Shown here in pieces: positions 36,220 through 45,477 of a stretch of 64,000 nt of DNA. Position 1 is the stretch's first letter. Every line of letters starts with the position of its first letter. The position numbers were made by a program, and so were the translations under genes. Source of the stretch: Vibrio artabrorum (GTDB lineage: Bacteria > Pseudomonadota > Gammaproteobacteria > Enterobacterales > Vibrionaceae); assembly GCF_024347295.1 (NCBI RefSeq), contig NZ_AP025458.1, positions 1,364,001 to 1,428,000 on the forward strand, written 5' to 3'. The notes under the pieces were generated by a model. That model worked only from the letters and a program-made list of their open reading frames with translations, did no database searches and was not told where the DNA came from.

Positions 36220-36411
36220 CTAAGCTTCGCGGTTGTTTCTTTGATTCTTCCAAAGATCGGTGAGATAAACGATCGCACTGACCAGTAAGAATAGCGCTGA
36301 CACAGAAAACAGAGCGGGCATTTTTAGGATCCACGCGAACGTGGCAGCAAGAAAAGCGACAAAGCAAATGAGTCGACTTGATGACATGACATGACCGAGT
36401 TTAGTGTTCAT
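36220..36411 (-). CDS. Small two-helix inner-membrane protein
   Basis: The 63-residue protein has two hydrophobic helices (LICFVAFLAATFAWIL and ALFSVSALFLLVSAIVYL) and a basic, Asn/Arg-rich C-terminal tail. The start is supported by an AGGAGG ribosome site 5 bp upstream. No family is recognised. It is monocistronic. Confidence 0.75.
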   Translation of the reverse strand: MNTKLGHVMSSSRLICFVAFLAATFAWILKMPALFSVSALFLLVSAIVYLTDLWKNQRNNREA

Positions 36412-36836
36412 AACGCCTCCTAATGAAGTCTCATTTTCGACAGGAGAATTATCCCATCTTTGGCCAAGTAAAGACTAAAAAACAGTCTAAATTGTTATCA
36501 AATTTGCTAATTGAAGGACTCGTCTCACACATTTTGGCTTGGCTATTTTATAAGCAATAAAATAGCGAAATTGATATGATAAGGGTGTAGTCTTTTTGCT
36601 TTATCTTTCCTGTTGCAAGCCTTGTTACACCGAATGTCTAGTGAACATAAAACCGAGTTGGTATAGAAAAAGTAAGCGGTTAATCTGCCCCAATGATCGT
36701 CTGCGACCCTATCGGTCAAATGACTTGTAAACCAGGTGTATCCATATATGACGGATGGTGTGGGACATAGGAATAAGGGCGATAGAACCTGAAGAGTTAT
36801 TTACTGCTCCCCGCCTTCGCGGGGAGGGTGGGGCTC
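36412..36836. other. Non-coding region between small membrane gene and acnB paralogue
   Basis: No gene is recognised in 425 bp. At the right end a GC-rich hairpin, CTCCCCGC (36807-36814) with GCGGGGAG (36819-36826), lies just behind the aconitase stop. It could act as its terminator or 3'-end stabiliser, although no T run follows on the minus strand. Confidence 0.5.
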
Positions 36837-39416
36837 TTAATCTACGTTTTTCACATCAATGCTTGGTGTGTATTCATGCATTGAGTCAAACTGTAGGTAT
36901 TGATATAGGTCGTTGCTGAGTGACTCTTTAGTAAACTCAAAGTACTCTTCCACGGTTGGGAAGCGGCCCATAATTGATACCACGGTCGCTAACTCTGCCG
37001 ATGCAAGGTATACATTTGCACCTTGACCAAGGCGGTTAGGGAAGTTTCGGGTTGAAGTCGATACTGCGGTGCAGCCAGTTGCAACACGTGCTTGGTTACC
37101 CATGCATAGTGAGCAGCCAGGGATTTCAATCTGTGCCCCTGCGCGAGCATAGCTTGATTTTATACCTTCTTCAGTTAGCTTACGGTCGTCCATTTTGGTT
37201 GGTGGAGCAAGCCATAATTTTGCTTTAGTTCGCTCGCTGGCAAATTTATCTAAGATAGCCGAGCTGGCGCGGAAGTGACCGATATTGGTCATGCACGAGC
37301 CGATAAAGGCTTCATCTACGTCGGTACCCGCAACATCGCTTAGTCGTGCGGCTTTGTCGGGGTCGTTTGGACAACATACTACTGGTTCAGTTATTTCGGC
37401 TAAATCGATTTCAATAACTTCAGCATATTGTGCGTCTGCATCCGCTTGTAGTAGAGATGGTTTTGCTAACCATGCTTGAATGTCTTGTACACGTCCCGCC
37501 AGCGTTTCCGCATGACCATAGCCTTCACGGATCATCCACTCCAGCATTGCCACATTAGATTTCGCGTGAGTGATTACCTTCTCGATGTTTAGCTTGATAG
37601 TACAAGCTGCGGCTGAACGCTCGGCACTGGCATCGGTTAGTTCAAAGGCTTGGTCAACGGTTAGGTGATCCAATCCTTCAATTTCAATGATGCGGCCATT
37701 AAATACGTTTTTCTTGTTTGACGAATCGGTATTGAGTAGGCCAAGTTCAATGGCTTTTAGTGGAATCGAATGCACAAGATCGCGCAGTGTAATACCTGGC
37801 TGCATTTTACCTTTAAAGCGTACTAATACTGATTCAGGCATAGTCAAAGGCATAGTGCCGGTTGCTGCCGCGTAGGCGACAAGACCAGAGCCTGCTGGGA
37901 ACGAAATGCCTACTGGGAATCGAGTATGAGAGTCGCCACCTGTACCAACGGTATCCGGTACTAACATACGGTTTAACCAAGAGTGAATTACACCGTCGCC
38001 CGGACGAAGTGCTACGCCGCGGCGGCTTTCAAAAAACTCCGGCAGGTTTTGGTGTAGTGCGACATCCACAGGTTTTGGATATGCAGCGGTATGACAGAAG
38101 GACTGCATAACTAGCGGTGCAGAGAATGACAGACATGCCAGATCTTTTATCTCATCGCGAGTCATACCACCTGTAGTATCTTGCGAGCCTACCGTTGTGG
38201 TTTTGGGTTCACAGAATTGGTCAGGAAGAACGCCTTCAACACCACATGCTTTCCCTACCATTTTTTGCGCTAGGGTATAGCCATGGTTAGGTGCTGTCGC
38301 TGTTTCATCAAGGAAGATCTCTAATTGAGGTTTACCCAAATATTCACGCGCGGTCTGAGTAAGACGGCGTCCGATAAGGTAAGGAATTCGGCCGCCCGCC
38401 CGAACCTCGTTTAGCAGGCCATACTTAAGGGTGAACTCAGAAATTACCTGATTAGCGGCGTTTTCTATCTTGCCTACATGGGGGTGAATTATGATGGTTT
38501 CACCGTGTTGAATCTTGCTTACGTCACACTGAATCGGTAGTGCGCCAGAGTCTTCTAGGGTTGCGAAGAAAATCGGAGCAATGTTGTTAGCGAGAACTAC
38601 GCCCCCGGTGCGCTTGTTCGGAACAAATGGAATGTCTTCACCGAAGTGCCAGATAAGCGAGTTTGCTGCTGATTTACGGCTAGAACCTGTACCTACAACA
38701 TCACCGACAAAAGCAATCGGTCGTGGTTGGGATTTAGCTTGATTGATTTGTGTAATGCAACCAACTACACCATCTTCATCAGGGTGAATCCCCTTGCGCG
38801 CATTCTTGTACATAGCTTGAGCATGCAATGGGATGTCTGGTCGGGTAAAGGCATCTTGAGCCGGTGACAAGTCATCGGTATTGGTTTCTCCATCAACTCT
38901 AAATACGCTCATTTCGATGGTATCGGCTATCGCTGGACGCGCTTGAAACCATTCTGCCTCAGCCCAAGACTCAATGACTTGTTGTGCCAATATATTGCCC
39001 ATGCTGGCAAGCTTAGCAACCTTGGTAAACTCGTCATAGATCATTACTATGTGCTTAAGCGCCTTAGCAGCAAAGTTTGCGATTGCGTCAAGCTCTAGAG
39101 CTTGAATAAGGTAGCCAACATTGTAACCACCTTGCATGGTGCCGAGCAGTTTTATTGCTTTTTCTGAGGTTAGAAGAGGGCTGTTGCTCTCTCCAGTCGC
39201 GAACTTCCACAGATATTCCGCTTTGACGCGAGCTGCGTCATCAACACCACATGGGGTCATATGGGTAATGAGTTCAAGCAAGTGTTTGTCTTGTTGCTTA
39301 GTATTACCTTGCGCTAAAGCTTGCAAGAAATGTTCAACTTCAGAAACGGTCAAGCTAGGGGCTGCCACTCCAAGCGCTTTACGCTGTGCGATTTTTTCTA
39401 AATATCCTTGATACAT
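36837..39416 (-). CDS. Aconitate hydratase B paralogue linked to the citrate lyase locus
   Basis: The 859-residue AcnB-type enzyme interconverts citrate, cis-aconitate and isocitrate, and the family can also act on 2-methyl-cis-aconitate. It has the AcnB N-terminal HEAT-like part (LLGTMQGGYNVGYLIQALE), the swivel domain and the iron-sulphur core. Cluster Cys residues are seen in GSCMTNIGHFRAS and IPGCSLCMGNQARV. The N-terminal 60 residues differ clearly from the standard Vibrio AcnB I remember, so this is probably a second copy. It follows the IIC-like permease by 30 bp in one operon. The ATG at 39416 behind TTTGAGG was chosen over a TTG at 39428. The context suggests it feeds isocitrate or aconitate into citrate lyase, or the reverse. 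Confidence 0.9.
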   Translation of the reverse strand: MYQGYLEKIAQRKALGVAAPSLTVSEVEHFLQALAQGNTKQQDKHLLELITHMTPCGVDDAARVKAEYLWKFATGESNSPLLTSEKAIKLLGTMQGGYNVGYLIQALELDAIANFAAKALKHIVMIYDEFTKVAKLASMGNILAQQVIESWAEAEWFQARPAIADTIEMSVFRVDGETNTDDLSPAQDAFTRPDIPLHAQAMYKNARKGIHPDEDGVVGCITQINQAKSQPRPIAFVGDVVGTGSSRKSAANSLIWHFGEDIPFVPNKRTGGVVLANNIAPIFFATLEDSGALPIQCDVSKIQHGETIIIHPHVGKIENAANQVISEFTLKYGLLNEVRAGGRIPYLIGRRLTQTAREYLGKPQLEIFLDETATAPNHGYTLAQKMVGKACGVEGVLPDQFCEPKTTTVGSQDTTGGMTRDEIKDLACLSFSAPLVMQSFCHTAAYPKPVDVALHQNLPEFFESRRGVALRPGDGVIHSWLNRMLVPDTVGTGGDSHTRFPVGISFPAGSGLVAYAAATGTMPLTMPESVLVRFKGKMQPGITLRDLVHSIPLKAIELGLLNTDSSNKKNVFNGRIIEIEGLDHLTVDQAFELTDASAERSAAACTIKLNIEKVITHAKSNVAMLEWMIREGYGHAETLAGRVQDIQAWLAKPSLLQADADAQYAEVIEIDLAEITEPVVCCPNDPDKAARLSDVAGTDVDEAFIGSCMTNIGHFRASSAILDKFASERTKAKLWLAPPTKMDDRKLTEEGIKSSYARAGAQIEIPGCSLCMGNQARVATGCTAVSTSTRNFPNRLGQGANVYLASAELATVVSIMGRFPTVEEYFEFTKESLSNDLYQYLQFDSMHEYTPSIDVKNVD

Positions 39417-39446
39417 GGATAACCTCAAATAATATAAAACTGTGGA

Positions 39447-40757
39447 TTAGCTAAATAGCGATAGAACTAGGTGTAGACCTTCACCAAGAATTGAGAAGTC
39501 TGTAGTTGAGTAAGTCGTTGGAGCGGTAACACCTGCATCATGAATAGGCTGGAATACGATGCCAGAGCCGATGATAGAGATGAAACCACATGCCAATGAG
39601 CCCAAGACACAACCGCGTACACCACCGGTAGCGTTACCGATAATGCCTGCACCACCACCACTTGCGAAAGTGAAGAGTAGTGAAGGAACAATCACTGGTA
39701 GACCAAATAGAGGCAAAGAAACCATCGCCACGAATCCTGCCATGGTGCAGCAGATAAAGCCTACAAATACCGCGTTCTTCGAGTATGGGAATAAGCTGTA
39801 GATTTCAACAGCAGGAACCCCATTCTTGATTAGCTTGTCTGAAATCCCTTTAAATGCAGGGATTAACTCTTCAACGAACATATGTACACCTTTGGTTAGC
39901 GTGAATACACCACCTGCGAAGTAACCCGACTGCTTTAGAAGGAAAAGAAATACGTTCTCGTGACCGTGTTTAGCGCTAGCGTTGGCGAGGATCTGTACGT
40001 TGTCAAAACCTGCTACCGCACTCGATATAAGGAAGAACGCTAGCATTACGATGAAGTTTGACGTGTTTTTGTCTGCTAGGAAGCCGATAGCGGTTGGCAT
40101 TGTCATCTGCTCGATATCATTTTCCTTGTTACCAAATTTGTCGCCAAGAAAGCCCGCAAGCATATAGCTGGTTGAGCCAAATTGACCGATTGAGAAGTCA
40201 CCATTGGCACGAAGTGGATCACAATCTTTGATTTTGCGACAGTAGCCAACCAATAGAGATGGACTGATAACACACCATGCCCCGGTAATTACTGCACCGA
40301 TTATCGCAGATTGAGTAATACTAAAGCCGTGTAATATTGAAATAAGCGCAAGACAAGAGACCATAAAGAATACGTGGTGACCGGAAAGTACAACGTATTT
40401 CAATGGGGTAAGGCGTGCAAAAACTAGGTTTAATGCCATTGCACCGATAAGACCAAAGGCGATGGCTGAGCCGAATTCACGACCAAGTTGTACAATCGCT
40501 TCAACGATGATGACTTCGTTGTTTGGTACGATACCTTCCACATGGAAAGCCATCATGAAGATCTTAGAGAACTCTTTTAAAGAAGGAGAGATCATCAATT
40601 TTGCCGCGGCAAATAACAGGATGAAACCGATGAAGGTTTTGGTTACCGAAACGATAGTATCGTTGGCACTTTTCCCCTGAATTAGGCAGCCAACCAGTGT
40701 GAATAAAGATACGAGGATAGAGGCATCTTTAAGTAGTTCAATTATTGTATCGAGCAT
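39447..40757 (-). CDS. UlaA-type PTS IIC-like permease in the citrate locus
   Basis: The 436-residue inner-membrane protein has about 10-11 helices. It matches the ascorbate PTS IIC family (UlaA/SgaT) by eye. Shared segments include KTFIGFILLFAAAKL, YVVLSGHHVFFM, NGDFSIGQFGSTSYMLAGF, TLTKGVHMFVEELIPAFKGISDKLI, and VEIYSLFPYSKNAVFVGF. UlaA moves L-ascorbate with phosphate passed from IIA and IIB. No IIA or IIB gene is present here. The only neighbours are aconitase B and citrate lyase genes, so it may be a carrier for citrate, isocitrate or aconitate that works without phosphorylation. That is inference. A 29-bp element shared with the citC promoter lies 88 bp upstream of the start. Confidence 0.82.
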   Translation of the reverse strand: MLDTIIELLKDASILVSLFTLVGCLIQGKSANDTIVSVTKTFIGFILLFAAAKLMISPSLKEFSKIFMMAFHVEGIVPNNEVIIVEAIVQLGREFGSAIAFGLIGAMALNLVFARLTPLKYVVLSGHHVFFMVSCLALISILHGFSITQSAIIGAVITGAWCVISPSLLVGYCRKIKDCDPLRANGDFSIGQFGSTSYMLAGFLGDKFGNKENDIEQMTMPTAIGFLADKNTSNFIVMLAFFLISSAVAGFDNVQILANASAKHGHENVFLFLLKQSGYFAGGVFTLTKGVHMFVEELIPAFKGISDKLIKNGVPAVEIYSLFPYSKNAVFVGFICCTMAGFVAMVSLPLFGLPVIVPSLLFTFASGGGAGIIGNATGGVRGCVLGSLACGFISIIGSGIVFQPIHDAGVTAPTTYSTTDFSILGEGLHLVLSLFS

Positions 40758-40844
40758 GTTTCTGTCCGTTTGATTAAAGTTGGGTTAATTTAATCCCTGT
40801 ATCAAAGTTAAAGTTTGATTAGAGTAGGGTATATACCAGCCTTT

Positions 40845-40873
40845 AATGTTGATAATGAATTTTATGAATTTAA
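40845..40873 (-). promoter_or_regulatory. Shared 29-bp element upstream of IIC-acnB operon (candidate CitB site)
   Basis: The stretch matches 46857-46885 at 24 of 29 positions, ending in the exact ATGAATTTAA. It is in the same orientation and at nearly the same distance from its gene's start (88 bp versus 84 bp). CitB/DpiA regulators bind AT-rich sites, which fits. The identity of the binder is inferred. Confidence 0.65.
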
Positions 40874-40900
40874 TCCGCTTTTTGGTTATTACATGATTGA

Positions 40901-40923
40901 AAAAAAAGCCGGCTCTCACCGGC
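40901..40923 (-). terminator. Intrinsic terminator of the citC-D-E-F-X-G-FAH operon
   Basis: On the minus strand GCCGG-TGAGAG-CCGGC is followed by seven T. It lies about 30 bp beyond the FAH-like gene's stop and separates this operon from the IIC-acnB unit. Confidence 0.88.
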
Positions 40924-40954
40924 AAAGAGGGAAAATTCAAAAAAGGGTAAAAAG

Positions 40955-41728
40955 TTAAACGACTTGTTGTGTGTATGAAATGACGAAATCATCATTAACA
41001 AGTGCATTTGATTTAATCTTGTCGCTAATAATATCTACAGATGTTTGTTTGCTATTAATTAGAGCGATAGAGATTTCATCATTTGGTTCGATGAAGTTCG
41101 TTTCGCCCCAAGTGGTATAGTTTGGGGCGCCGCAGAATACGACGATTTCTTCCGGGTAACCGGCAGCTTCAAGTTGAGGAAGGATTTCACGAAGAATACC
41201 TTCTGATTGCTGGTTGTTTACTGTCTCTGTTAGCCAATCGCACATCTCTGTGTAAAAGATTTTTAGCTCAGATGGATCCGCAATTGGGGTGTAATCTAGA
41301 TACTCCCCGTCACGCTTGATGATAGAGATAAGCTTGTACTCAGCGGTGAATTTTTCGAGCTTGCTGATCTGCCACCAGTGTGTTGCTAAGCCTTTAGATG
41401 CCTCTCCCCACGTCTTACGCTCGGCAATCTTCTGTGCGCCTTCAAGCTTACGAATGGTCATGTCGTTACCCACAGTTATAGCGTTTGGTGTGAACTTGGC
41501 AACTTTGTTATCTGCATACTCAACCTCGAATTTTACTACGAATTCTGGCTCAGCTTGGATGTTAGTACCGTGTGGTGGGAAGGCGATTTTCTCACCAGTA
41601 GAAATAGTGCGCTCGGTTAGGCCGTTAACAACAAACACACCATTTGGAAGGTTTGATTCGGCTACTTTTTCAGCACCAGAAAGGTGTCCTGAAAAGTTGC
41701 CAATAATACCTAAGCTAAAACATTTCAT
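40955..41728 (-). CDS. FAH-superfamily-like protein in citrate lyase operon, candidate oxaloacetate decarboxylase
   Basis: The 257-residue soluble protein is usually left as an uncharacterised family (possibly DUF5718, from memory). By eye it aligns with FAHD1-type fumarylacetoacetate hydrolase-fold enzymes. LGIIGNFSGH matches the N-terminal GRNYADH with the catalytic His (His15). QAEPEFVV matches HELELGVV with metal ligands Glu60 and Glu62. TVGNDMTIRK matches the LDMTARD block (Asp89). WGEASKGLA matches the LAKSF lysine (Lys112). CGAPNYT and PNDEISIAL match the C-terminal TGTPKGVG and ENDEIEAGI. FAH-fold proteins include oxaloacetate decarboxylases (FAHD1; Odx of Corynebacterium). Citrate lyase makes oxaloacetate and OadGAB is absent here, so this activity would complete the pathway. 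It is the last gene of the cit operon. A fragment of maleylpyruvate-type hydrolysis is an alternative. Confidence 0.7.
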   Translation of the reverse strand: MKCFSLGIIGNFSGHLSGAEKVAESNLPNGVFVVNGLTERTISTGEKIAFPPHGTNIQAEPEFVVKFEVEYADNKVAKFTPNAITVGNDMTIRKLEGAQKIAERKTWGEASKGLATHWWQISKLEKFTAEYKLISIIKRDGEYLDYTPIADPSELKIFYTEMCDWLTETVNNQQSEGILREILPQLEAAGYPEEIVVFCGAPNYTTWGETNFIEPNDEISIALINSKQTSVDIISDKIKSNALVNDDFVISYTQQVV

Positions 41729-41793
41729 AATTATATCCTAAACATTGGAGTTTATATTTTTAATATTAAATGGTAATTAATATTTAAATCTTA

Positions 41794-42666
41794 TTAGTTG
41801 AAAATACTTTCCATTATAGAAATTAACCAGATTGCAGATAAACAATCGGCACTTCCACCTGGGGATAAGTTTTTTTCTACGAATTTAATATCAAGCTGAT
41901 GCAGTTGATTATTAAGCTGACTAGAATCTAAATTTGATTCTAAAATAATTGTTGCTTGCGCTTTTGCATAATTAAGTCCAGTTAATCCACCTCGCTTAAT
42001 TAGACAGCTATCATCATTAATACTGATGCAGCTCAGCAGTGCCATTTTTAAGGCGTGCTGTTTGGTATGGCCATCTCGTTTGGCTCGTTTATAGGTATTT
42101 AGGCCCTGCATTAAAGTCGGGAAGCCAGCTTCAGCTTCACCTCGAATACCGGTAACACCATGCTGGGTAAACGCCTGCTCACCAGCTGTTTTACTCTTGG
42201 TGTTATTGAGCTCTCCGGTTAGCCCTTTACACATTTTGTGTACTGTGTTTTGTAGGTGTAGCGGAGAAATCTTGATGTCTTGTACTGTCATAAACCCAAG
42301 GGCGGCGCACAATACGCCAAGGATAAATATTGCACCTTTATGGGTGTTCACTTGTTTAGTCGCTTGCAGCATGTGTTGCTCTGCCTGAACGCCAATTGGG
42401 CGCAGGGATGCGAGTAACTGAGTTAAATCATCTCCAGTAAAGGAGAGACCGAGCTGCGCAAACTCCACCATAAAAGGTTTTAATGTCATTGCACTGACAC
42501 GGAAGGTCTCAATATTCATATCACAGTGCGAACCTACAGACAGTGCGGTGACTAGCCCAGGCTTGGGATGCAGATTTGCTTCAACCAATAACGCTTGGCT
42601 TGCCAACTCACCAATAATACTGGCGAGTGGGTGTGAGTTTTGCTTGCGAGGCTGATGGTTATTCAT
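41794..42666 (-). CDS. citG: Triphosphoribosyl-dephospho-CoA synthase
   Basis: The 290-residue CitG makes 2'-(5''-triphosphoribosyl)-3'-dephospho-CoA from ATP and dephospho-CoA, the precursor of the citrate lyase cofactor. Family motifs include LLVEANLHPKPGLVTALSVGSHCDM (about residues 30-55), KGAIFILG (about 108), GVTGIRGEAEAGFPTLM (about 170), and the C-terminal NLSPGGSADCLSAIWLI. It overlaps citX by 4 bp. Confidence 0.93.
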   Translation of the reverse strand: MNNHQPRKQNSHPLASIIGELASQALLVEANLHPKPGLVTALSVGSHCDMNIETFRVSAMTLKPFMVEFAQLGLSFTGDDLTQLLASLRPIGVQAEQHMLQATKQVNTHKGAIFILGVLCAALGFMTVQDIKISPLHLQNTVHKMCKGLTGELNNTKSKTAGEQAFTQHGVTGIRGEAEAGFPTLMQGLNTYKRAKRDGHTKQHALKMALLSCISINDDSCLIKRGGLTGLNYAKAQATIILESNLDSSQLNNQLHQLDIKFVEKNLSPGGSADCLSAIWLISIMESIFN

Positions 42667-43175
42667 TTGAACATCTCCAGCACTGCACTTCGCAGCTGTA
42701 ATGGAGTGTGGGCTTGACTGCGAGCACAGGCCTTAGCTGAGTTGTCACATACGATGCATTTTCTTCGATCAAAGCCAAGTTTGGTGCGAGATAGCGGTTT
42801 GCCATCTTCGGCTATAACATCAATATCCATAAGGCGACCTAACGGCAGTGAATTTTCTAAGTTAACCATAGCCTGCTTAATATCATCACTGCTGTGATGG
42901 TTAAGCCCGACTAAGTAGTGGAAGCCAGCCTTATGGTGGAATTGTTGTTTCTTGATGATGTTTAAGGGAGTGCTGTTACACCAATTATCGATAGCCAAAC
43001 AGCCTTGTAGGAACACTCGTGATGTCGCTTCATTAACCTTCACATTTCCCATCATGTTGACGGTAAAACTGATTAGTTGTGGAGCTTTCAGTTGTTGCCA
43101 AGCACGCTGGATAGCGAAGATGCGATCACGAAATTCCATTATATCTTTGGCGGTAATAGGCACTCCCTCAAACAT
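42663..43175 (-). CDS. citX: Apo-citrate lyase phosphoribosyl-dephospho-CoA transferase
   Basis: The 170-residue CitX attaches the prosthetic group made by CitG to the acyl carrier CitD. Its conserved C-terminal block is GRLMDIDVIAEDGKPLSRTKLG followed by RRKCIVCDNSAKACARSQAH, with the family's Cys/His set. The start shares one base with the citF stop (TAATG) and the stop overlaps citG. The genes are tightly coupled. Confidence 0.93.
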   Translation of the reverse strand: MFEGVPITAKDIMEFRDRIFAIQRAWQQLKAPQLISFTVNMMGNVKVNEATSRVFLQGCLAIDNWCNSTPLNIIKKQQFHHKAGFHYLVGLNHHSSDDIKQAMVNLENSLPLGRLMDIDVIAEDGKPLSRTKLGFDRRKCIVCDNSAKACARSQAHTPLQLRSAVLEMFK

Positions 43176-44599
43176 TATTTTGCTACCTGTTTGATCTGGT
43201 CTAGCAAAGAACCATCACGGTAACGCACATTGGCTACGATTTTATCGGCGTATGCAATCGGTGCAGATGTGCCGACCAGAAGCTCCGCTCGTTGTTGAAG
43301 TTCTTCAATAGCAAAGGTTTGAATCCCTTGTGCTTCAAGGCGAGCTTTGACTTCTTCACGAGCAGGATTAACAGCAACACCGTGGTCAGTAACGAGCACA
43401 TCGATTGATTCACCAGGAGTAACAGTGTTGAGTACGCGTTTAACCAATGTTGGGATGCGACCTCGAACTAGTGGGGCAACCACAACCGTCAATTTTGCAC
43501 CTGCAGCGGCATCACAGTGACCACCTGAAGCTCCGCGAATTACCCCATCAGAACCGGTGATAACATTAACGTTAAAGTCAGTATCGATCTCTAGTGCAGA
43601 TAGGATAACAACGTCAAGCTGGTCAACCGTAGCGCCTTTACTTGAAGGATTCGCGTATTGGTTAGCACTGATTTCAATATGGTTTGGGTTACGACCTAAG
43701 CTGTCTGCGGCGTGAGCATCAAAAGATTGCACATCCATAAGCTTCTTGATTAAACCTTTCTCATGAAGATCGACCATCGTTGCTGTAATGCCACCTAGAC
43801 CAAAAGAGGCGGTGATGTCATTACGCACCATTTTCGATTCAAGGAAGCGAGTTACTGCTAAAGAAGCACCGCCAGACCCGGTTTGGATACTAAATCCATC
43901 TTCAAAGTAACCAGAGTGTTCAATCACATCAGCCGCTTTACGAGCAATAAGCAGTTCTCGCGGGTTAGTCGTCATACGGGTTGCACCACCACCAATCTTC
44001 GATGGGTCACCAACACGCTCTACAACGACTACGCTATCGACTTGGTCTTGGGTAAGCGAAGCTGGTGAGTGCGGGTAATCCATCAGCTGTTCGGTTAATA
44101 CAACAACGTGCTTCGCATATTGGGCATCTACCATGGCATAGCCAAGAGAGCCACAACGAGATTTGCCAACCATAGCGTTTGCATTACCAAAGCTGTCTGC
44201 TGATGGTGTACCAAGGAAAGCCACATCGATGCTTAGTTCACCAGTTTGGACCAAGTGAACACGGCCACCGTGTGAGTGTATTTCAACCGGCGTTTCCATG
44301 ATGCCAGCGCTGATTTCATCAGCAAGTCGACCACGAATACCTGAAGTAAAGATCTTAGAGATAACGCCAGAACGCACATGTTCAACCAAAGGTGCGTGGC
44401 AATCGGTCAATGAGCTTGATGCCAGAGTCAGGTGTTTGAAACCCATGCTCGCTATGGTAGCGAGTACGTCATTGATGAGTACATCACCAGCACGAAATGC
44501 GTGGTGAAAAGAGATAGTATCTCCATCTTTTAGGCCCGATGCTACGATCGCATCTTTGAGATCAGAGCGAAGCTTTCTATTTTGTTTGATAGATTCCAT
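43175..44599 (-). CDS. citF: Citrate lyase alpha subunit (citrate:acetyl-ACP transferase)
   Basis: The 474-residue CitF transfers the acyl carrier from acetate to citrate. Characteristic segments are FHHAFRAGDVLINDVLATIA, SSSLTDCHAPLVEH, IHSHGGRVHLVQTGELSIDVAFLG, NPNHIEISANQYANPSSKGA and GSDGVIRGASGGHCD. It is about 35 residues shorter than the E. coli protein at the N-terminus, where the latter has a non-conserved extension. The core is complete. It lies 2 bp after citE. Confidence 0.95.
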   Translation of the reverse strand: MESIKQNRKLRSDLKDAIVASGLKDGDTISFHHAFRAGDVLINDVLATIASMGFKHLTLASSSLTDCHAPLVEHVRSGVISKIFTSGIRGRLADEISAGIMETPVEIHSHGGRVHLVQTGELSIDVAFLGTPSADSFGNANAMVGKSRCGSLGYAMVDAQYAKHVVVLTEQLMDYPHSPASLTQDQVDSVVVVERVGDPSKIGGGATRMTTNPRELLIARKAADVIEHSGYFEDGFSIQTGSGGASLAVTRFLESKMVRNDITASFGLGGITATMVDLHEKGLIKKLMDVQSFDAHAADSLGRNPNHIEISANQYANPSSKGATVDQLDVVILSALEIDTDFNVNVITGSDGVIRGASGGHCDAAAGAKLTVVVAPLVRGRIPTLVKRVLNTVTPGESIDVLVTDHGVAVNPAREEVKARLEAQGIQTFAIEELQQRAELLVGTSAPIAYADKIVANVRYRDGSLLDQIKQVAK

Positions 44600-44601
44600 G
44601 A

Positions 44602-45477
44602 TTATTCCTCTCTGATACCAGATTTAGCTCGTTCAAGTACTAGGCGAGCTCGTTCGATGATAGGGGCATCGACCATTTTTCCGTTGAGAGATGCCACACC
44701 GAGGCCTTTAGCTTCTGCATCCGCAGCGGCTTGAATTACCGCATTTGCGTGTTTTACTTCAGCTGATGTTGGCGCGTATAGGTTGTGTAAAAGCTCAATC
44801 TGACGCGGGTTAACCAAAGATTTACCATCAAAGCCAAGTTGCTTGATGTGCTCTGCTTCTTTTAGGAATCCTTCGGTGTTGTTAGCATCAGAGTAAACGG
44901 TATCGAAGCACTGAATACCGGCCGCACGAGCTGCTTGTAGGATAGAGCAGCGAGCAAATAGAAGTTCTGTCCCCTCTGGTGTACGGTTGGTTTTGATGTC
45001 GCGAACATAGTCTTCTGCACCAAGGGCGATACCGATTAGGCGTTTTGATGCAAAAGCGATCTCTTTGGCGTTGGTGATCCCCATTGCAGATTCGATAGCA
45101 GCTAGCATCTTAGTCGAACCAACTTCGCGCCCAGATGCTTGTTCTGCTTCTGCAATTGCTTGTTCCATATCGATAACATCTTGTGCGGAATCGGTTTTGG
45201 CTAGGCGAACCACGTCAACACCAGCAGTCACTACTGCGTTTACGTCAGCACGGCCCCATTTTGAGTCCAGCGCGTTGACACGAACTACGGTCTCAATATC
45301 TTGATAAAGAGGATGGCGCAGTGCGTTGAAAAGGATCAGACGAGCGGTATCTTTCTCACGAAGAGAGACGCTGTCTTCAAGGTCAAACATGATGGCATCA
45401 GCATCATAGATAAAGGTGTTGGACACCATGGCTGCATTCGACGAAGGAACGAACAGCATTGAACGACGCATCTTCAT
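44602..45477 (-). CDS. citE: Citrate lyase beta subunit (citryl-ACP lyase)
   Basis: The 291-residue CitE cleaves citryl-ACP to oxaloacetate and acetyl-ACP. It has the [15 protein letters not shown] start, [19 protein letters not shown] (about residues 24-42, with metal/substrate Asp and Glu), [15 protein letters not shown] and [14 protein letters not shown] (about 150-163). The ATG at 45477, on an ATGA overlap with the citD stop, was chosen over an in-frame ATG 15 bp upstream within citD. Confidence 0.95.
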   Translation of the reverse strand: MKMRRSMLFVPSSNAAMVSNTFIYDADAIMFDLEDSVSLREKDTARLILFNALRHPLYQDIETVVRVNALDSKWGRADVNAVVTAGVDVVRLAKTDSAQDVIDMEQAIAEAEQASGREVGSTKMLAAIESAMGITNAKEIAFASKRLIGIALGAEDYVRDIKTNRTPEGTELLFARCSILQAARAAGIQCFDTVYSDANNTEGFLKEAEHIKQLGFDGKSLVNPRQIELLHNLYAPTSAEVKHANAVIQAAADAEAKGLGVASLNGKMVDAPIIERARLVLERAKSGIREE

